From assembly GCA_025766275.1 (NCBI GenBank), contig JAFKAC010000210.1, positions 1 through 64,000 of the forward strand: a stretch of 64,000 nt of DNA, in the 5' to 3' direction. Of this stretch, positions 24,272-35,157 are shown one piece after another; position 1 is the first letter of the stretch; every line of letters begins with the position of its first letter. The notes under the pieces are model-generated. The model was not told where the DNA came from, ran no database searches, and was given only the letters and a program-made list of their open reading frames with translations. A program made the position numbers and the translations under genes. Origin of the DNA: Lactarius indigo. Its lineage: Eukaryota; Basidiomycota; Agaricomycetes; Russulales; Russulaceae.

Positions 24272-24536
24272 TACTACCTAGACGCCATCGGTCCCTGCAT
24301 CGGAGGAGTACAGGAAGCTGGTTGGCTCACTAGTCTTATGTGCCCAAACCAAGGAGAGACAGAACGGGAAATAGCGAGCCGGAGACAAATCAAACGACCA
24401 ACACCACACCAAACACCGAAACCAGAGCTTGGATACACTGTATTAAGTATTCTTTGAATGTACATAAATGAAATCTACTGTGACCGCCTCATAACTTCGT
24501 TCTACGTCTTTGCACGTCCAACTCTGTCCACTAATA

Positions 24537-25663
24537 TTACAAGTATTCTTCAGCATCAGAGATGATTTGCCGATGATAAAAGAGACGCACCCAGGGGACA
24601 AAGTCAGACAAGTCCTTCGACAGCACGTCCCGGAATTTGACCGGGCGGCGTTCCTTGAACGCTAGCGCGCCCTCCCTGGCGTCCCCACGCGACCCCAGGT
24701 CAATCATCCCGCGCGAGTCGATGATGTGCTGTCCCTCGATGCTGTCTGCGCCACGCCACAACAACGCCTTGGTCCACGCGACGCCCGTCTGTGACGTGTT
24801 CGCTGCAAGCTCGTGGGCGAACGCAAGCGCGGCAGGAAAGACGTCCTCGCGATTCGAGAATGTCGCGTGATACAGCCCTTGCAGGAGCGGCGAGTCTGGG
24901 GAGTACGTACCGCCAGAGAGGAGTATCCCCACGGCACGAGAATAGCCGAGGAGGCGCGGCAGTAAATAGCTCGAGGCCGCTACAACCGTGTTATTGTCAC
25001 TCGCCTTACATATTATGATGCAAGTGAACACACCTTCTGCTGCAATCCCGCGACGAACGAACGGCAGGGCAAACTTTGCTCCGGCCCAGATGAAACGGAA
25101 GTCACATGGAAGCTGCAATCCGCTAATGCCAACGCCAGCGGCGTGTCCGTTCACGGCGACGATGGTAATTTTCCGGCAACGGAAAATGGCGAGCGTCACT
25201 TTGCCTCCGATATCCCTATGGGCTAGGCGACAGGCACATGGAGTTGAGAGAGGCAGAAGGCAGAGATGCACTCACTATGTTGACCCTGCTCATGATCGTC
25301 TTTAGACCACAACCCATCCCAACCGGAAGAAATGTCGGCCTGTAAAGGAGAGGAGAGTCGGAATCATGTTGGAGGAAGAACAGAAAAACCGGACTCCGGA
25401 ACAGAAAGCAGGAGCGGTGTGGTCCGCAGTGAGGACGACGGCGCGGACACGATCGTCGAAGTTAAAAAGATTGTATGCAGCCACAAGGTCTTGCTGGAGC
25501 CCAATAGTAAACGTGTTGCGCCTAAGTAATTAAGCCATAGGAACTGAGTGGGGAGCTGGACAACTCACTGCTTGGTGCGATTGAGTTTCACGACAGCAAC
25601 AGGGCCATCTAAAGAGACGAGAATATTCTGCCACCCTTGGTTACCATAGTCTGGGCAAGACAT
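24537..25663 (-). CDS. Enoyl-CoA hydratase/isomerase (crotonase) family protein
   Basis: ATG at 25661-25663 gives MSCPDYGNQGWQNILVSL, then DGPVAVVKLNRTKQ and, after an intron, RNTFTIGLQQDLVAAYNLF. Later exons have VRAVVLTADHTAPAFCSGADIS, an oxyanion-hole region, then ITIVAVNGHAAGVGISGLQLPCDFRF, the second oxyanion-hole motif. After that come FALPFVRRGIAAEG and a C-terminal helical section ending RLFYHRQIISDAEEYL. The crotonase fold acts on CoA thioesters in beta-oxidation or related pathways. The RRGIAAEG segment resembles peroxisomal enoyl-CoA isomerases and AKT3-type proteins more than classic hydratases. There is no C-terminal SKL-type peroxisome signal, so location is uncertain. Confidence 0.85.
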
Positions 25664-26074
25664 CTTCGCCGTCCCAAGTTCACAATGCCTCAGTGGCTTG
25701 CCAGCTTGCCCTCATGAGCACCGGTCCGGCATCATCGTTAACCGGCCGTTCGGTGATCTCGCTCTGCACAAGTTACGCTTACGGCTCCCTTGTTCCCCAG
25801 AGTACCGTTCTCTATTCAGTGTGTGAACTTCTAGCTGAGAGTATAAGAGCGTTGTGATCTTGGATAACGCCACTCAAAAGAGGGAATATCTGCATCGGGG
25901 TTCTCAGGACTCCCTGAAAACAGAGTGTTTGAACTCTTGAGTGAGGAAAGCCAGTCAACTGGACCCGGACGCTATGGGGGGCTTGAAGGGCTGTATTATA
26001 GGAAGTAATCTGTACGAGTAGTCTATCCGAGACGGAGCTGTCTCACTGTAAGCGTCGACAGTCGACAGCTAGTT
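25664..26074. other. Intergenic region without visible gene
   Basis: This lies between the crotonase start and the stop of the next minus-strand gene and must hold the crotonase promoter. Only short frames are present, with no family signal. Confidence 0.5.
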
Positions 26075-27585
26075 CTACCCTAACAATCGTTCCGTATGTG
26101 GCCGACGAAATGAATATTTCTTTCGCTGCCTTTCCAACTCCATTGTGGCAGTCACCATCTCAGCAGTGGGTGGCGTAGCATATAGCGCAAACACCAGCTC
26201 TGCCATGCTTCCCAACTGGAGGATGCGAAGAGAATTTGTACCTGCAAGAATAGCACTTGATACATCTAGTGACTTTCCGGCCGACTGCAACGTGGTCAGC
26301 TTACGACCCGCAGGCGAGACAAAGAGAAGCGGACCATATCGGATGCGAACCAAGACTGCTCCCCGGGTTGGTCGACATTCAGTTGCAGCACGAGGGCGCC
26401 ATCGTCGGGCCATTGCGGTCGTAAATCGTGCAAAGCTAGCGCAAATGCTTGAGGCGTCATACTCCCCGAACTCTGAGACAGGGCTTGCTGTGCAGCAGAA
26501 ACTGCAGTGGCATCCAAAGCAACAAGGTGAACCACGACGTGTCTGACGTCAGGGCTGGGAGGAAAGGAGCTGTCACGTGCAGAACAAAGGGTGAATGTGG
26601 GGGTGCGCACTCGAAACCTTGTCTGCGAGTGGCCCAACGGCGGATACACCCCGCAGTGTCTTGATCAACCTCAAAGGAGAGGTCGGTTTGGCAAGTTGAA
26701 GGCTTACCGACCTGAATGGCCCATATTCCCGGAACGCTGGCGATGAATGGGGGTGCAGGTGCAGATGGTGGTGCTTGTTGTCGAGCACGACCCTCTGCAA
26801 CTGCAACCGGAGCCAACGCCGGACTGTTGGGGCTTAGATCCATTCTCGGACCGACGACGTCCTGGGGTCGGGTACCCAATATAGCCAATGGGGGTTGCTG
26901 CACTCCCGAAGTAGATGTTGTTGTATGGGGTGGCGGCGCCATTCCGGGCGTTTCTTGGGCAGGTGTCTGGGTTGTGTTTTTTGGTGGAGGGCTCTTGTAG
27001 GGGTTAGGGTTACCACTTTCGAGGCGCATCCGTTTGACCTCTCTAGGTGGGTCGTTGGACGACTCGTGATCGGGTTCTTCTAAAGATCGTTTGCCAGACC
27101 CAATGGATGATACGGTGGTTTCCTGGGTGGTGTCGGTATGGCTCTGCTGCTCTTGAGATTTTTGCAGCTCTGAGTGGAGGCGAGCGAGCTGCGCCTGCGT
27201 GCGTTCTGCATATCGCAAGAAGCGTGACGAACGGCTCGTGAGCACGTCGACAACCTTGCTCACATCTGTTGAAGATGGTGGGGTTCCGAGTTTGCGTTCC
27301 AAGGCCCGACTTGTTGCAACGCCAAGCCGTTGTGTGAACGTGTTCGAGGTTCCTCGTCTGGGAACCTCTCCTTCATTCTACGGGAGAATATGAGCACGCG
27401 ATATATGCAAGCACGGCCACTCACTTGTAGGCCGTGTGGCAGCTACTGTGTTTCTTACCTCCGAGTCTCTGCCAATGCTTCCCAAGATTTTTCCTCTTTC
27501 AAAGTCGCCTCCCTGGAAAAGGTAAGGCATGAGCGACGAAATGAGCAAAAAAACGCACGTTAACATCTCGGTGGTCGTGTAGCAT
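26075..27585 (-). CDS. Hypothetical protein, coiled coil plus proline-rich region
   Basis: I do not recognise this gene. I place the start at ATG 27583-27585 (MLHDHRDVN), followed by a short exon and an intron with GTAAG at its donor. The N-terminal part continues QRLGVATSRALERKLGTPP, VSKVVDVLTSRSSRFLRYA and a likely coiled coil (ERTQAQLARLHSELQKSQEQ). A basic KRMRLE patch and about 120 Pro/Thr/Ala-rich residues follow. C-terminal exons contain LALHDLRPQWPDDGALVLQL and end in AELVFALYATPPTAEMV... and TAG at 26075-26077. The layout suits a nuclear adaptor, but no function is claimed. The short exon near 27480-27530 can be read in two frames; only one joins in phase to the large exon. It is divergent from the Rai1 gene with only about 160 bp between the starts. 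Confidence 0.55.
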
Positions 27586-27745
27586 TGGTCAGGCGTGGAA
27601 AACGCAAATGGGTTTCTGTAGTGTATGGAGTACGAGCTTGAGTTTCAATACATTGACTTCAAGTTCGACATGACCACTACAGTCTGCACATTACATAATG
27701 AAAGCAATCCGGCCTGCGCCCTTCTGACCACTCATCAAGTGATTT

Positions 27746-29274
27746 ATGGCATCAAGAAAACGCGCTGCGTCGGACACAAGCAACGGGGACGAGCGAGCAG
27801 CACTTAAACAGCTTCGATCGGATACTTCACATCTTCCTCCATCCGTCAGTCTTGTCTATCCTTCCTTAAATCAGCCTTCTCCTCGAGCGGTACCCTTTCA
27901 GCGGCCACTACCTTTGATATCGTTCTCCTACAATGAAGGCCGCGAGCTTGAGTTTTCTGATGCCGCCATGCGATATTATATTGACCCTCCTCCTGGTGCC
28001 GACCTTGGGTACGGCTATGATCGTTGGGTTCGCCGCCCCGAGGAGAAAGGTCGCCTCGACGGGCTCCTCCGAGCGGTTTCTGAGACCAAGAGGCGTGGGG
28101 CTAGCGACCCTGTCATTGGCGTCATCAGTTGGCGGGGGATCATGACGAAGTGTGTGCGAGTTACTCCTCGCGCATTGCGCTTTACTGAGTCCGGCTCTGT
28201 CCGCGAGGGAGGATTCTAACGGCGCCGTACGAAGACAGAGATGGATGGGAGCTTAACGTCATGCACAATAATGGGACGCTATATTTGGAAGAATTCATCA
28301 GTGACTCCCGGCTCAAGGAGAAGTGAGCGGTTTTTATTCCGGATGTCAAAGCAGCACTTTTATGGTGTGCAGAGACGACATGGCACCCCACCAGCGCGTG
28401 CAAACGTACTATGGCTATGCATTCGAATCGTGGTGCACTGCGTCGCGGCCTGATGCTCCATCCGGCTGGGGCGGTGACGTAGATACAAACGTGCAATGGT
28501 GCCGTGTCGTGAAAACCAAACTGGGGGACACGCGTATTGTTATAGGAGGTGAGGTAGATTGCGTGAAGAGTAAGGGTTGCTCTTCTCCTGTCCGGAGCAT
28601 GTACTTATGGAGGTAATAAGACAGCGGTGATAAAGACCTGATGGTCGAGCTCAAAACCTCTATGAACATTCGGGGATACCGGGATGAAGAACGGTTTGAA
28701 AAGTGACCTATCAATCATGTCATCCCAAGGGTTGCTTGTTTACTGATTTTTCCCATCAGAAAACTTCTCAAGTTCTATTTTCAATCGTTTCTTTTAGGGG
28801 TACCGGTGCGTCAGGACTGTCTTACTGAAATGTTCACTCAACATCGGGCATGGTAGGAAATCATTCGTCGGCTTCCGTACACCAAGCGGCCAACTCACAA
28901 CCGTGCAACCATTCAAGACGTTGGAGATACCGCGAATGGTGCGCGGAAAGCGGAATGCTTGGGACGCCCAAATCTGCCTCGACTGGGGTGAAAGGTTTTT
29001 GACGTGGGTAAGGAAAAATGTGGCGTCGGATACTGTAGCTCCGGAAAGCGTATGGCGCGTCAAGTTCACGCCTCGCGTTGGTGTCGAGCTAACTTTGCTC
29101 CACGATATCGGACGAAGGGAAGTGGAAGCCGGTGAAGACCGTGTGGGTTTTTTACCGACCTGGTACTGGAAGGAGATATGCTCCAGCGAGTACAGCAACA
29201 CGAGCTGTCTCGATCCAACGCCAGGGTCGGTAGCAGCGGCGTCCAGTTCTCTTCCGAGGGGATGGCAGATCTAG
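27746..29274 (+). CDS. RAI1: Rai1/DXO-family decapping nuclease, apparent 1-base frameshift
   Basis: Rai1/DXO proteins remove incomplete or non-canonical 5' caps and, in yeast, stabilise the nuclear exonuclease Rat1. ATG 27746 starts MASRKRAASDTSNGDER. Family signatures appear in order over several exons: SFSYNEGRELEFSDAAMRYY, GWELNVMHNNGTLYLEEF, GYAFESW, IGGEVDC (metal-binding Glu and Asp, near 28545-28562), MVELKTS (the E-x-K motif, near 28640) and KLLKFYFQSFLLGVP (conserved Gln). After the next intron, the expected EIIVGFRTPSG is interrupted by one extra base at about 28866. Sequence before and after lies in different frames that no GT..AG choice I tried reconciles. All catalytic motifs are upstream of this point. 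The gene ends at 29272-29274 unless a further intron follows. Confidence 0.85.
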
Positions 29275-30023
29275 TCGTAGATGTTCGCTCATGGTATGCC
29301 TACATACGTCCAGGTGAATACACTCGTCGGCCTTGTCGTCATTCAAGTTGACTGTCTCATCTGAGTCTGTCGGCCTACTCGGAGTCGTGTGAGGCATGTC
29401 TTGTAGATGTGGGTGCCGATAACAGATCACTGATAGGTTCATATATCCGTCTTCCGAAAGCGGTGAGGACAACCCAGGAGGGCGGCGCTGGTTCTTGCGG
29501 CCCACCAATTTTGGATTGAACTGCCGGCGAACGCGTACCCTTGTAGATTCCGCCCAAGATTCCGCGTGTATCCCGATCAAGCTCGGGCCCCGAAGTATGG
29601 TGGGGCTCCAAGAGTCAATCAAGCCGACTGGACATACTGTAGAGAAGATGAAAGACAGTGTCTCTTGGCGTCATTGATCGTTCACTGTAATCCGATGGGG
29701 GTGAACATAATTCATCTACCTATTCGGTACTATCGGCCTCGGCACTGTCAGTAGGCGTGCGAATATCGGGATTACGACCACCCCTATTTTGAACGGCGCC
29801 TTGCGCCATAGGATTATCGATGTAAACACTACAGTTTAGAAAATTGCGTGCAAGCGCCAAATATAGTACAGCATCTATTAAATGAGCAACTTCCCTGTGA
29901 ACGCTCTCCACCGACACACGTCGATCAAAAGGCCCCGACTCACGTCACCTGATGAAACAAAAAGCGAGAGTATCCGATCCGGTAACTTCCATATAAAGGT
30001 TCATGTGCATGAGGCCAGTGATT
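29275..30023. other. Gene-poor region between RAI1 and the FPPS-like gene
   Basis: Short open frames on both strands (for example minus 29375-29611) show no recognisable motif. The region holds the 3' untranslated parts of two convergent genes and possibly decayed sequence. Confidence 0.45.
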
Positions 30024-31380
30024 TCACTCGTTTCTGTCGTGGATATCTTCAAGCAGAGCGCGAAAAGCGGCGCGGCGCAGTATCGCGTCGCCGCTCGGGT
30101 TGTGCCATTCAGGAAGGGCGTTGATCAATGCGCTGATCCGCGAGTATGCGTCCGCGGAATATTGGGCGTAGCGTGCGTCAATTCCAGCCTCGGCGAAAAC
30201 AGTTTGCACGTGTAACCGAGAAGTCCTCTCTGGTGTCCCAAAGTGTGTCTCCAAGGTCGCGAGCTGTGCGGGAGTACCCGAAGTGCGGACGGCGTCAAAG
30301 CACCACGAGCGGTTCTTGGGAATGTCGCCTGCGCAGCTGTCAAAGTACTCCGTTTGAATTTGGGCGTACTCGCCAAGTGGGAGGAGAATGTCGAGCGCGT
30401 ATTCATAATAGCTCGTGTCGGAAAGCGGCCCTTTCTCAACGGGAAAGCCGCACATTATCATGGAGAGCGCCATGGGGAGGTAATACGAATAGATCGCGGC
30501 TTTGTAGATTTTAGCGGCCCTCTGACTACGTAGCATGTGTGAGCGCGCACCAATAAGTTTGACTGCGAATGAGAGGGAACTCACACATCAACCGGGAATT
30601 GGTAATTGTGCTGTTCAAGAAAACGCACGGGAAGCTCAGCGTGAGTGCGTCGCACATCCATCAACCTCATAGTACTCACCGGAACGGGATTGCGGAAGAA
30701 AGCCGGATGACGAGTTTCGTGTATAAGCTCGAGCAGGTCGATGTAGTACGGTTCATTTCGAAAGTGCTCGCGCACAAGCTGGAAAACGGCCCCTTCCACC
30801 AGGAGCGCATCGTTGATGGCCTTAAGCCCCACACCCTCGACGCAATGCCAGGATAATTTCCTATGGCTTATCTCAACTTGGTCCACAATATTATCCGAAA
30901 CCAAGAAGTACGAGTGCAGCTGTGCGCGGGTTGTCATGAAAAACGGATAGAAGTGCAAAGCATTGGACTGACGAATACGATTGCCCATCCGAGGATTGCA
31001 GCTTTTTCGTATTCAGAGTCATTCAGCTGTCGTCCTTTAAAGGCCTCTGCCGCCTCGACTACAAGGAGGCCGGTCTTGTATTTGCCGCCGCCGCTGAAGG
31101 TGTTATGGTCGAGACACTAAGCACTCAAATGTAAGTCATGCGCTCAGCTAGAGATGGGTACGAAGCGGTTACGCACTTTCGTGAAATAGTCCACTGCGTC
31201 CTGTGGCATAGAATGCGCAGTGAATTGAGAAAGTAAGAAGTCGCGAATATTAGGATACAAGAGCTCGAATTGATCCCGAGCAACCGCGTTCGTCACAGTA
31301 CTGGTAGAGGCAGACCAGGCACGCTGGTGCGAGGGTTGGTGCGGGACAGATATCGCGAGAGAAGGTGTCGAGGGTATCAT
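30024..31380 (-). CDS. Farnesyl diphosphate synthase-like protein with degraded DDxxD motifs
   Basis: ATG at 31378-31380 begins MIPSTPSLAIS. Exons join in phase to give a full isoprenyl diphosphate synthase layout: CLDHNTFSGGGKYKTGLLVVE, KAAILGWAI, LHSYFLVSDNIVDQVEISH, GVGLKAINDALLVEGAVF, KIYKAAIYSYYLPMALSM and ILLPLGEYAQIQTEYFDS, ending DIHDRNE. The overall match to FPPS is clear and the length (roughly 350 residues) is normal. The first aspartate-rich motif, normally DDxxD, reads DNIVD. The second, normally QDDYLD, reads QTEYFD, and the following GKIGTDI-type segment is replaced by AGDIPKNRSW. These residues bind the Mg ions that hold the diphosphates, so normal FPP synthesis is doubtful. 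It may be a terpene-synthase-like derivative, a regulatory paralogue or a decaying copy. Introns and frame are intact, which argues for selection. Confidence 0.82.
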
Positions 31381-31884
31381 GATAGTACGACTAGACAAAG
31401 AGGAAGAGGAGAGGCACTGCACCAGTCAATTTTCCGCTTAAGAGGTAGTCAAGTCGGTCTCAGGGCGTTTATTACTGTGCTGTGCTGTAGAGATGTTTAC
31501 CAAAGATCCGAATGCATCTCTGAAATGAAAGGCGCCCATTCGGCCATCCGAGTCGGTGAACCGGTGAACCCAATGGGTTTCGGTTCCGGGATTAGCATGG
31601 CCCGATTAATAATGGTAATTAGGTGTCACGGACTCGACACCGCCTGATGGTATGGCAAGCGATTCCTGTTACGGCCGCGGTGTCAACTGTCAGATATGAA
31701 TGTTCCCACCACTGACAGGACACCTATCGAAGATGGCAACATTCACTATACCTTTCTGAGGCTTTTTCGTACATTACGCGACAACCGTGAACGGGTTTGT
31801 TTTTTTGGAGATGTCAAAGGCTATAAACCGATTATTTAAATTGACCCTGTTGAAAGTGATGCTCGCACCATTCTTACACCTCCC
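31381..31884. other. Divergent promoter region
   Basis: This spacer lies between the FPPS-like start and the next plus-strand gene. Nothing coding is seen beyond short frames. Confidence 0.45.
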
Positions 31885-33188
31885 ATGGCTGGTCCTCTCA
31901 GGAGAGTTTCTCAAAACTATAACTGGACTCTAAAGCGAGCTCACAACGACCTCCACAATTCTATCACATCTGAACCTCCCCCAACCGCAGCCGCATCTCC
32001 TAATGCCGAGGCTGTCGTATTTCCCTGGGACGTAAGTGTGCACTTACTTGGTGGATGTGAGACATGACGTCCAACATGTTTTATGACCGAATAGTCGGCT
32101 GGCCTTCAATGGAAATTCAAGAACGAATACGACGAACTTCGCGAACTCCTTGGACGCTCTTTGCTCATTCTGGTCGGCTGGTGGTTGACCATAGGCAACC
32201 TGGTTGAGCAGTTCGTCGTGAGTGTTTTAGACTTTAGGATCTCTGCTTCTCAAACTCTCATCCCCATCCCAAAGGCTGATCGAGCCATCTCTCGAGTCTA
32301 CAAACAAAGTGCCAAGCCCTCGATTCGTGACACATTATCAATCACCGTCTGGGGTCTGTTGGCACCACTCTTCCCCATCCCCATCTCAAAGGCTCAACCC
32401 GATCAACCCGTCTCCCACCTCCACAAAAAAAGTGCCGAGCTCTCAATTCGTGACGTATCGATTGCCGTCTGGGGTCTGTTCTTCCCACTTTTCCGGTGCG
32501 AGCGTCTTCTGTTCCCCAGTTTTTCCAGGTTTATGTATGTGCGCGTAGATATGTGATGCCACGAATAGCGATTCCCACGCAACATTTTTTCTCCCGCTTG
32601 GCTAACGCTTTCGGTGCGGATAAAAGCGAAGAATCAGACATCGATCCTGCGTCGTCGCCTTCTGCGAGACGGCCCCTGCTTGATGAACAGCCAGAACCAG
32701 ACCAGAGCCCAAATATAGAGAGCACTGCCCATGAGCACCCTGAAGACAGTCCGACCATTACCGTCATGAGTGACCCTGCTTACTCAGCACTCGACGGGCC
32801 TCTTATGGACACGCTGAAAGATGGTCTCGAGAGGCTACAGTCTGCAGTGCACATGGGAAAGGGGATGCTATTCTACGGAAGCCCAACCCTTGGTGGTGAT
32901 ATCGGGGTACGCGTGGGAGCCTTTTTGTTATTCCATTGGCGAAAGAGACTGACGTTGCTCGGTAGAAACCCTATGAGTACGCTATTAACATCACTAGCTG
33001 CTTTCATTCAAATTAATTGCTTTCCACGAGTGCTCAGGACTAAGCTCGATCCTATTGATCGAAACACTACTGGCCTCAATAGTCCTCACTTTTCCCAGTC
33101 AAGCCCCAATCCGACGCAGGACCAAGGCTCGTTTAGGGTTATTATCACACGCCCTCAAACAGACGATAGCACTGCCTCTGGAGACTAG
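31885..33188 (+). CDS. Hypothetical protein, possible membrane segment, internal duplication
   Basis: I do not recognise this gene. ATG 31885 gives MAGPLRRVSQNYNWTLKRAH. After an intron (GTAAGTG..CGAATAG) it continues GLQWKFKNEYDELRELLGRSLLILVGWWLTI, containing a short hydrophobic stretch. A tandem duplication follows (32257-32492), each copy coding an SIRD...VWGL block, although parts of it may be intronic. A later frame (about 32570-32910) gives a Ser/Pro/Glu-rich segment and LERLQSAVHMGKGMLFYG, ending near 33188. Exon structure beyond the second exon is a guess. It may be a fungus-specific protein or a partly decayed gene. Confidence 0.4.
32257..32492 (+). repeat. Tandem duplication, two copies of about 115 bp
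   Basis: Copy one (about 32257-32369) and copy two (about 32370-32492) share the same order of words: CCCCATC, AAAGGCT, AAAGTGCC, CGATTCGTGAC or CAATTCGTGAC, and CCGTCTGGGGTCTGTT. They differ at many positions between the words, so the duplication is not recent. Both copies stay open in one frame. Confidence 0.75.
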
Positions 33189-34539
33189 AATCCCTCTGCT
33201 CATAATCCCGTGCATTTTCCTTTGTGAAGTATTTATCAGCCATGTTGTACTCGAATACCAATGTTGGAGAATAGGTACTTCTCATCATATCACTCTTGAG
33301 TTTATTGACGGACTCATGGTTGTAGTCCGGTAGCCTTCCCTTAGGATACTTTCCTTAGGACATTTTTACCCAGACCCTCCTTTGAGTTCTGCCAGTGGCG
33401 GGGAATTCCATGCCGAACGCAGTCACTGCTCCAGATTTGTACCCCGCGATTATAAGGGGCTAAATAGAAATCTCCGTGCCATTTACTGTACCTACGTGAA
33501 GTGTGAAGCACATTGGACATTATTCCTTGTCGAGTATGTAAGGCGGTGTTTCCAGCACCCCCGCGACTGCATATATACATGTCAACCAGGGAATAGTGAT
33601 GAATAGCAGGAGATTGTAGATCCAGCAGCCAGGGGACCGGATATGGGGCGAAATACGGATTTATGTACATCCTGTTGGATAGTGTAGGACTCGGAGTGCG
33701 CGACCATTAATAGGCGCTGCGTGGTCTCCTACCCATTAAAACCCACGACTGTGAATCCCCAGTAGTGTGGTGGGTCATGTTTTTTCTTCAGGGCGACTCC
33801 CTCACATCTAGAACACAGACCAGGTGTCTCTATGACATACTTCACAGCTGCGAACATTTTAGTGAGAAACCTTATTTTATCTCACCGCATCCGATATTAT
33901 TCATGACGCTGTCAGTCGATTGAGTCGATTTGGTGTGCCTCCACACACACACGACCCCCTGATTGTCCTCTCGTTCGGCTCCGTGCGTCTGATCCAGTAA
34001 CTGGGTGCTAGGAGCAGGGCCTCAAATAGCGGGTCGCCTCGTATCAGTTCTGCGCCGGCCTAAAGAGTCACAAGGCAATCCCAGTAGCATCGTGTGGAGA
34101 TCCTGATAACATGTGGCAGATTACTAGTTTCTAGACCCTTGAAGTCAGCAGGAGCACCACCTGTCGCCGCTCCCGGCGTGTTGAGATGACAAATGATGTT
34201 GGTGGCGTCGCCTGTTGCTCGTCGGCAGCGTCGTGAAGGGCCGAATCGTGCAATGTAGCGTGATAGAGACCTGGGAACGGGCTCCGTTCAGCCTCATAAT
34301 TCCTTGAGAGTCGTAACACATGTACCTATTGTTTAAGAGCTGTACATGTCTGTGGAGCTCGGCGGGCGGTGCCTTTGGTGCCTCTGAAAACGAATTCAGT
34401 AGATTAAGTTACTAGCATGGTATCATGGTGGTTTCCATTCGTGCCTCGGCTTAATGATCGCACCTGCTCGAAGATAGCGGGGGCGATATGATTGTTATGC
34501 TCCACGTCGCTAACGTAACAGAAGTCATTAGCCGGGACT
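33189..34539. other. Gene-poor flank upstream of the LINE
   Basis: No gene can be supported. Minus-strand frames near 34131-34319 and 34460-34540 look mildly protein-like (the latter contains VSDVEHNNHIAPAIFEQ). They may be remains of a gene interrupted by the LINE. The remainder is unremarkable. Confidence 0.4.
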
Positions 34540-34558
34540 AAGATGCGCCGGGCTGATG
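34540..34558 (+). repeat. Target-site duplication, left copy
   Basis: The 19-bp word AAGATGCGCCGGGCTGATG occurs here and again right after the poly(A) tail of the LINE at 42595-42613. An exact repeat at both ends marks the insertion produced by target-primed reverse transcription. Confidence 0.93.
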
Positions 34559-34566
34559 GGGGGGGC

Positions 34567-34625
34567 TCCTTGTTCCGCAACCATCACCGTGGTGTGGTTT
34601 CCCACGGCTAACCGTGGGGCAAGGA
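34567..34625 (+). other. Predicted three-way-junction RNA fold at the LINE 5' end
   Basis: TCCTTG (34567-34572) is the exact reverse complement of CAAGGA (34620-34625). Between them lie two hairpins. AACCA/TGGTT (34579-34583 with 34595-34599) is extended by CAC/GTG. CCCACGG/CCGTGGG (34601-34607 with 34612-34618) has a CTAA loop and is a perfect 7-bp stem. The fold sits 8 bases from the insertion edge, where LINE transcripts start. Confidence 0.6.
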
Positions 34626-35118
34626 TGGGTCGGAAGGCCGGAAAATCGCTGCTACGGCAGTAGAACCGCCTCCACCCTCACTTACAGGTGGCCCACTGAC
34701 CCTTGAACCGAATAAAAACGACTGCGGCCACACATCAGGCGAGACCCAAACCAATAAGCTGAAACAAATCACAGTAAATAAGAACTAAACAACAAACAGA
34801 ACAAGGCGAGCCGATGATGGCGTCCCTCACTCCACCCGCCACCCCCCCCCACATCCAATGCCCAAGACGAGGCCACCAGAGCTGCCCCCCTCCCCTGCAG
34901 CCAACATCACGAGGACCACATCCCCTACCGCCTCCAGCGAACAGTCCCCGCCCCGGCATCCAAAGCTAAGCCCTAACCTCCCTCTTTCTCCCCGACCTAA
35001 CCCGACCAAGACTAATAAAACCGCAGGCCTGTCACCGAATCCGGCATACCGACCGTCAAAAGCGGACCCCGGTACCAGTATGGCCCTGTAGCGCCTACGC
35101 AAAGAAGGGCCCCGCGAG

Positions 35119-35147
<29 letters not shown>
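35119..35147 (+). repeat. Internal A29 tract in the LINE 5' region
   Basis: There are 29 consecutive A residues, followed by a further A/G-rich stretch to about 35170. They lie inside the element, some 400 bp before ORF1. This could be a simple A-rich tract of the leader or the tail of a second RNA joined during reverse transcription. Confidence 0.8.

Positions 35148-35157
<10 letters not shown>

Noticed and set aside
27746..31380. A terpenoid biosynthetic cluster around the FPPS-like gene
   Set aside because: Neighbours are a decapping nuclease and unknown proteins; no cytochrome P450, transporter, cyclase or other tailoring enzyme is present.
34131..34319. Relic of an enoyl-CoA hydratase paralogue (shares GLYHAT with 24537-25663)
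   Set aside because: Only one short word and a few neighbouring bases match, too little to claim homology.
34551..34620. Hammerhead or HDV-like ribozyme at the LINE 5' end
   Set aside because: CTGATG lies in the target duplication rather than the element and the hammerhead GAAA partner is not placed correctly. A nested double-pseudoknot with a P1 stem at the first base could not be formed.
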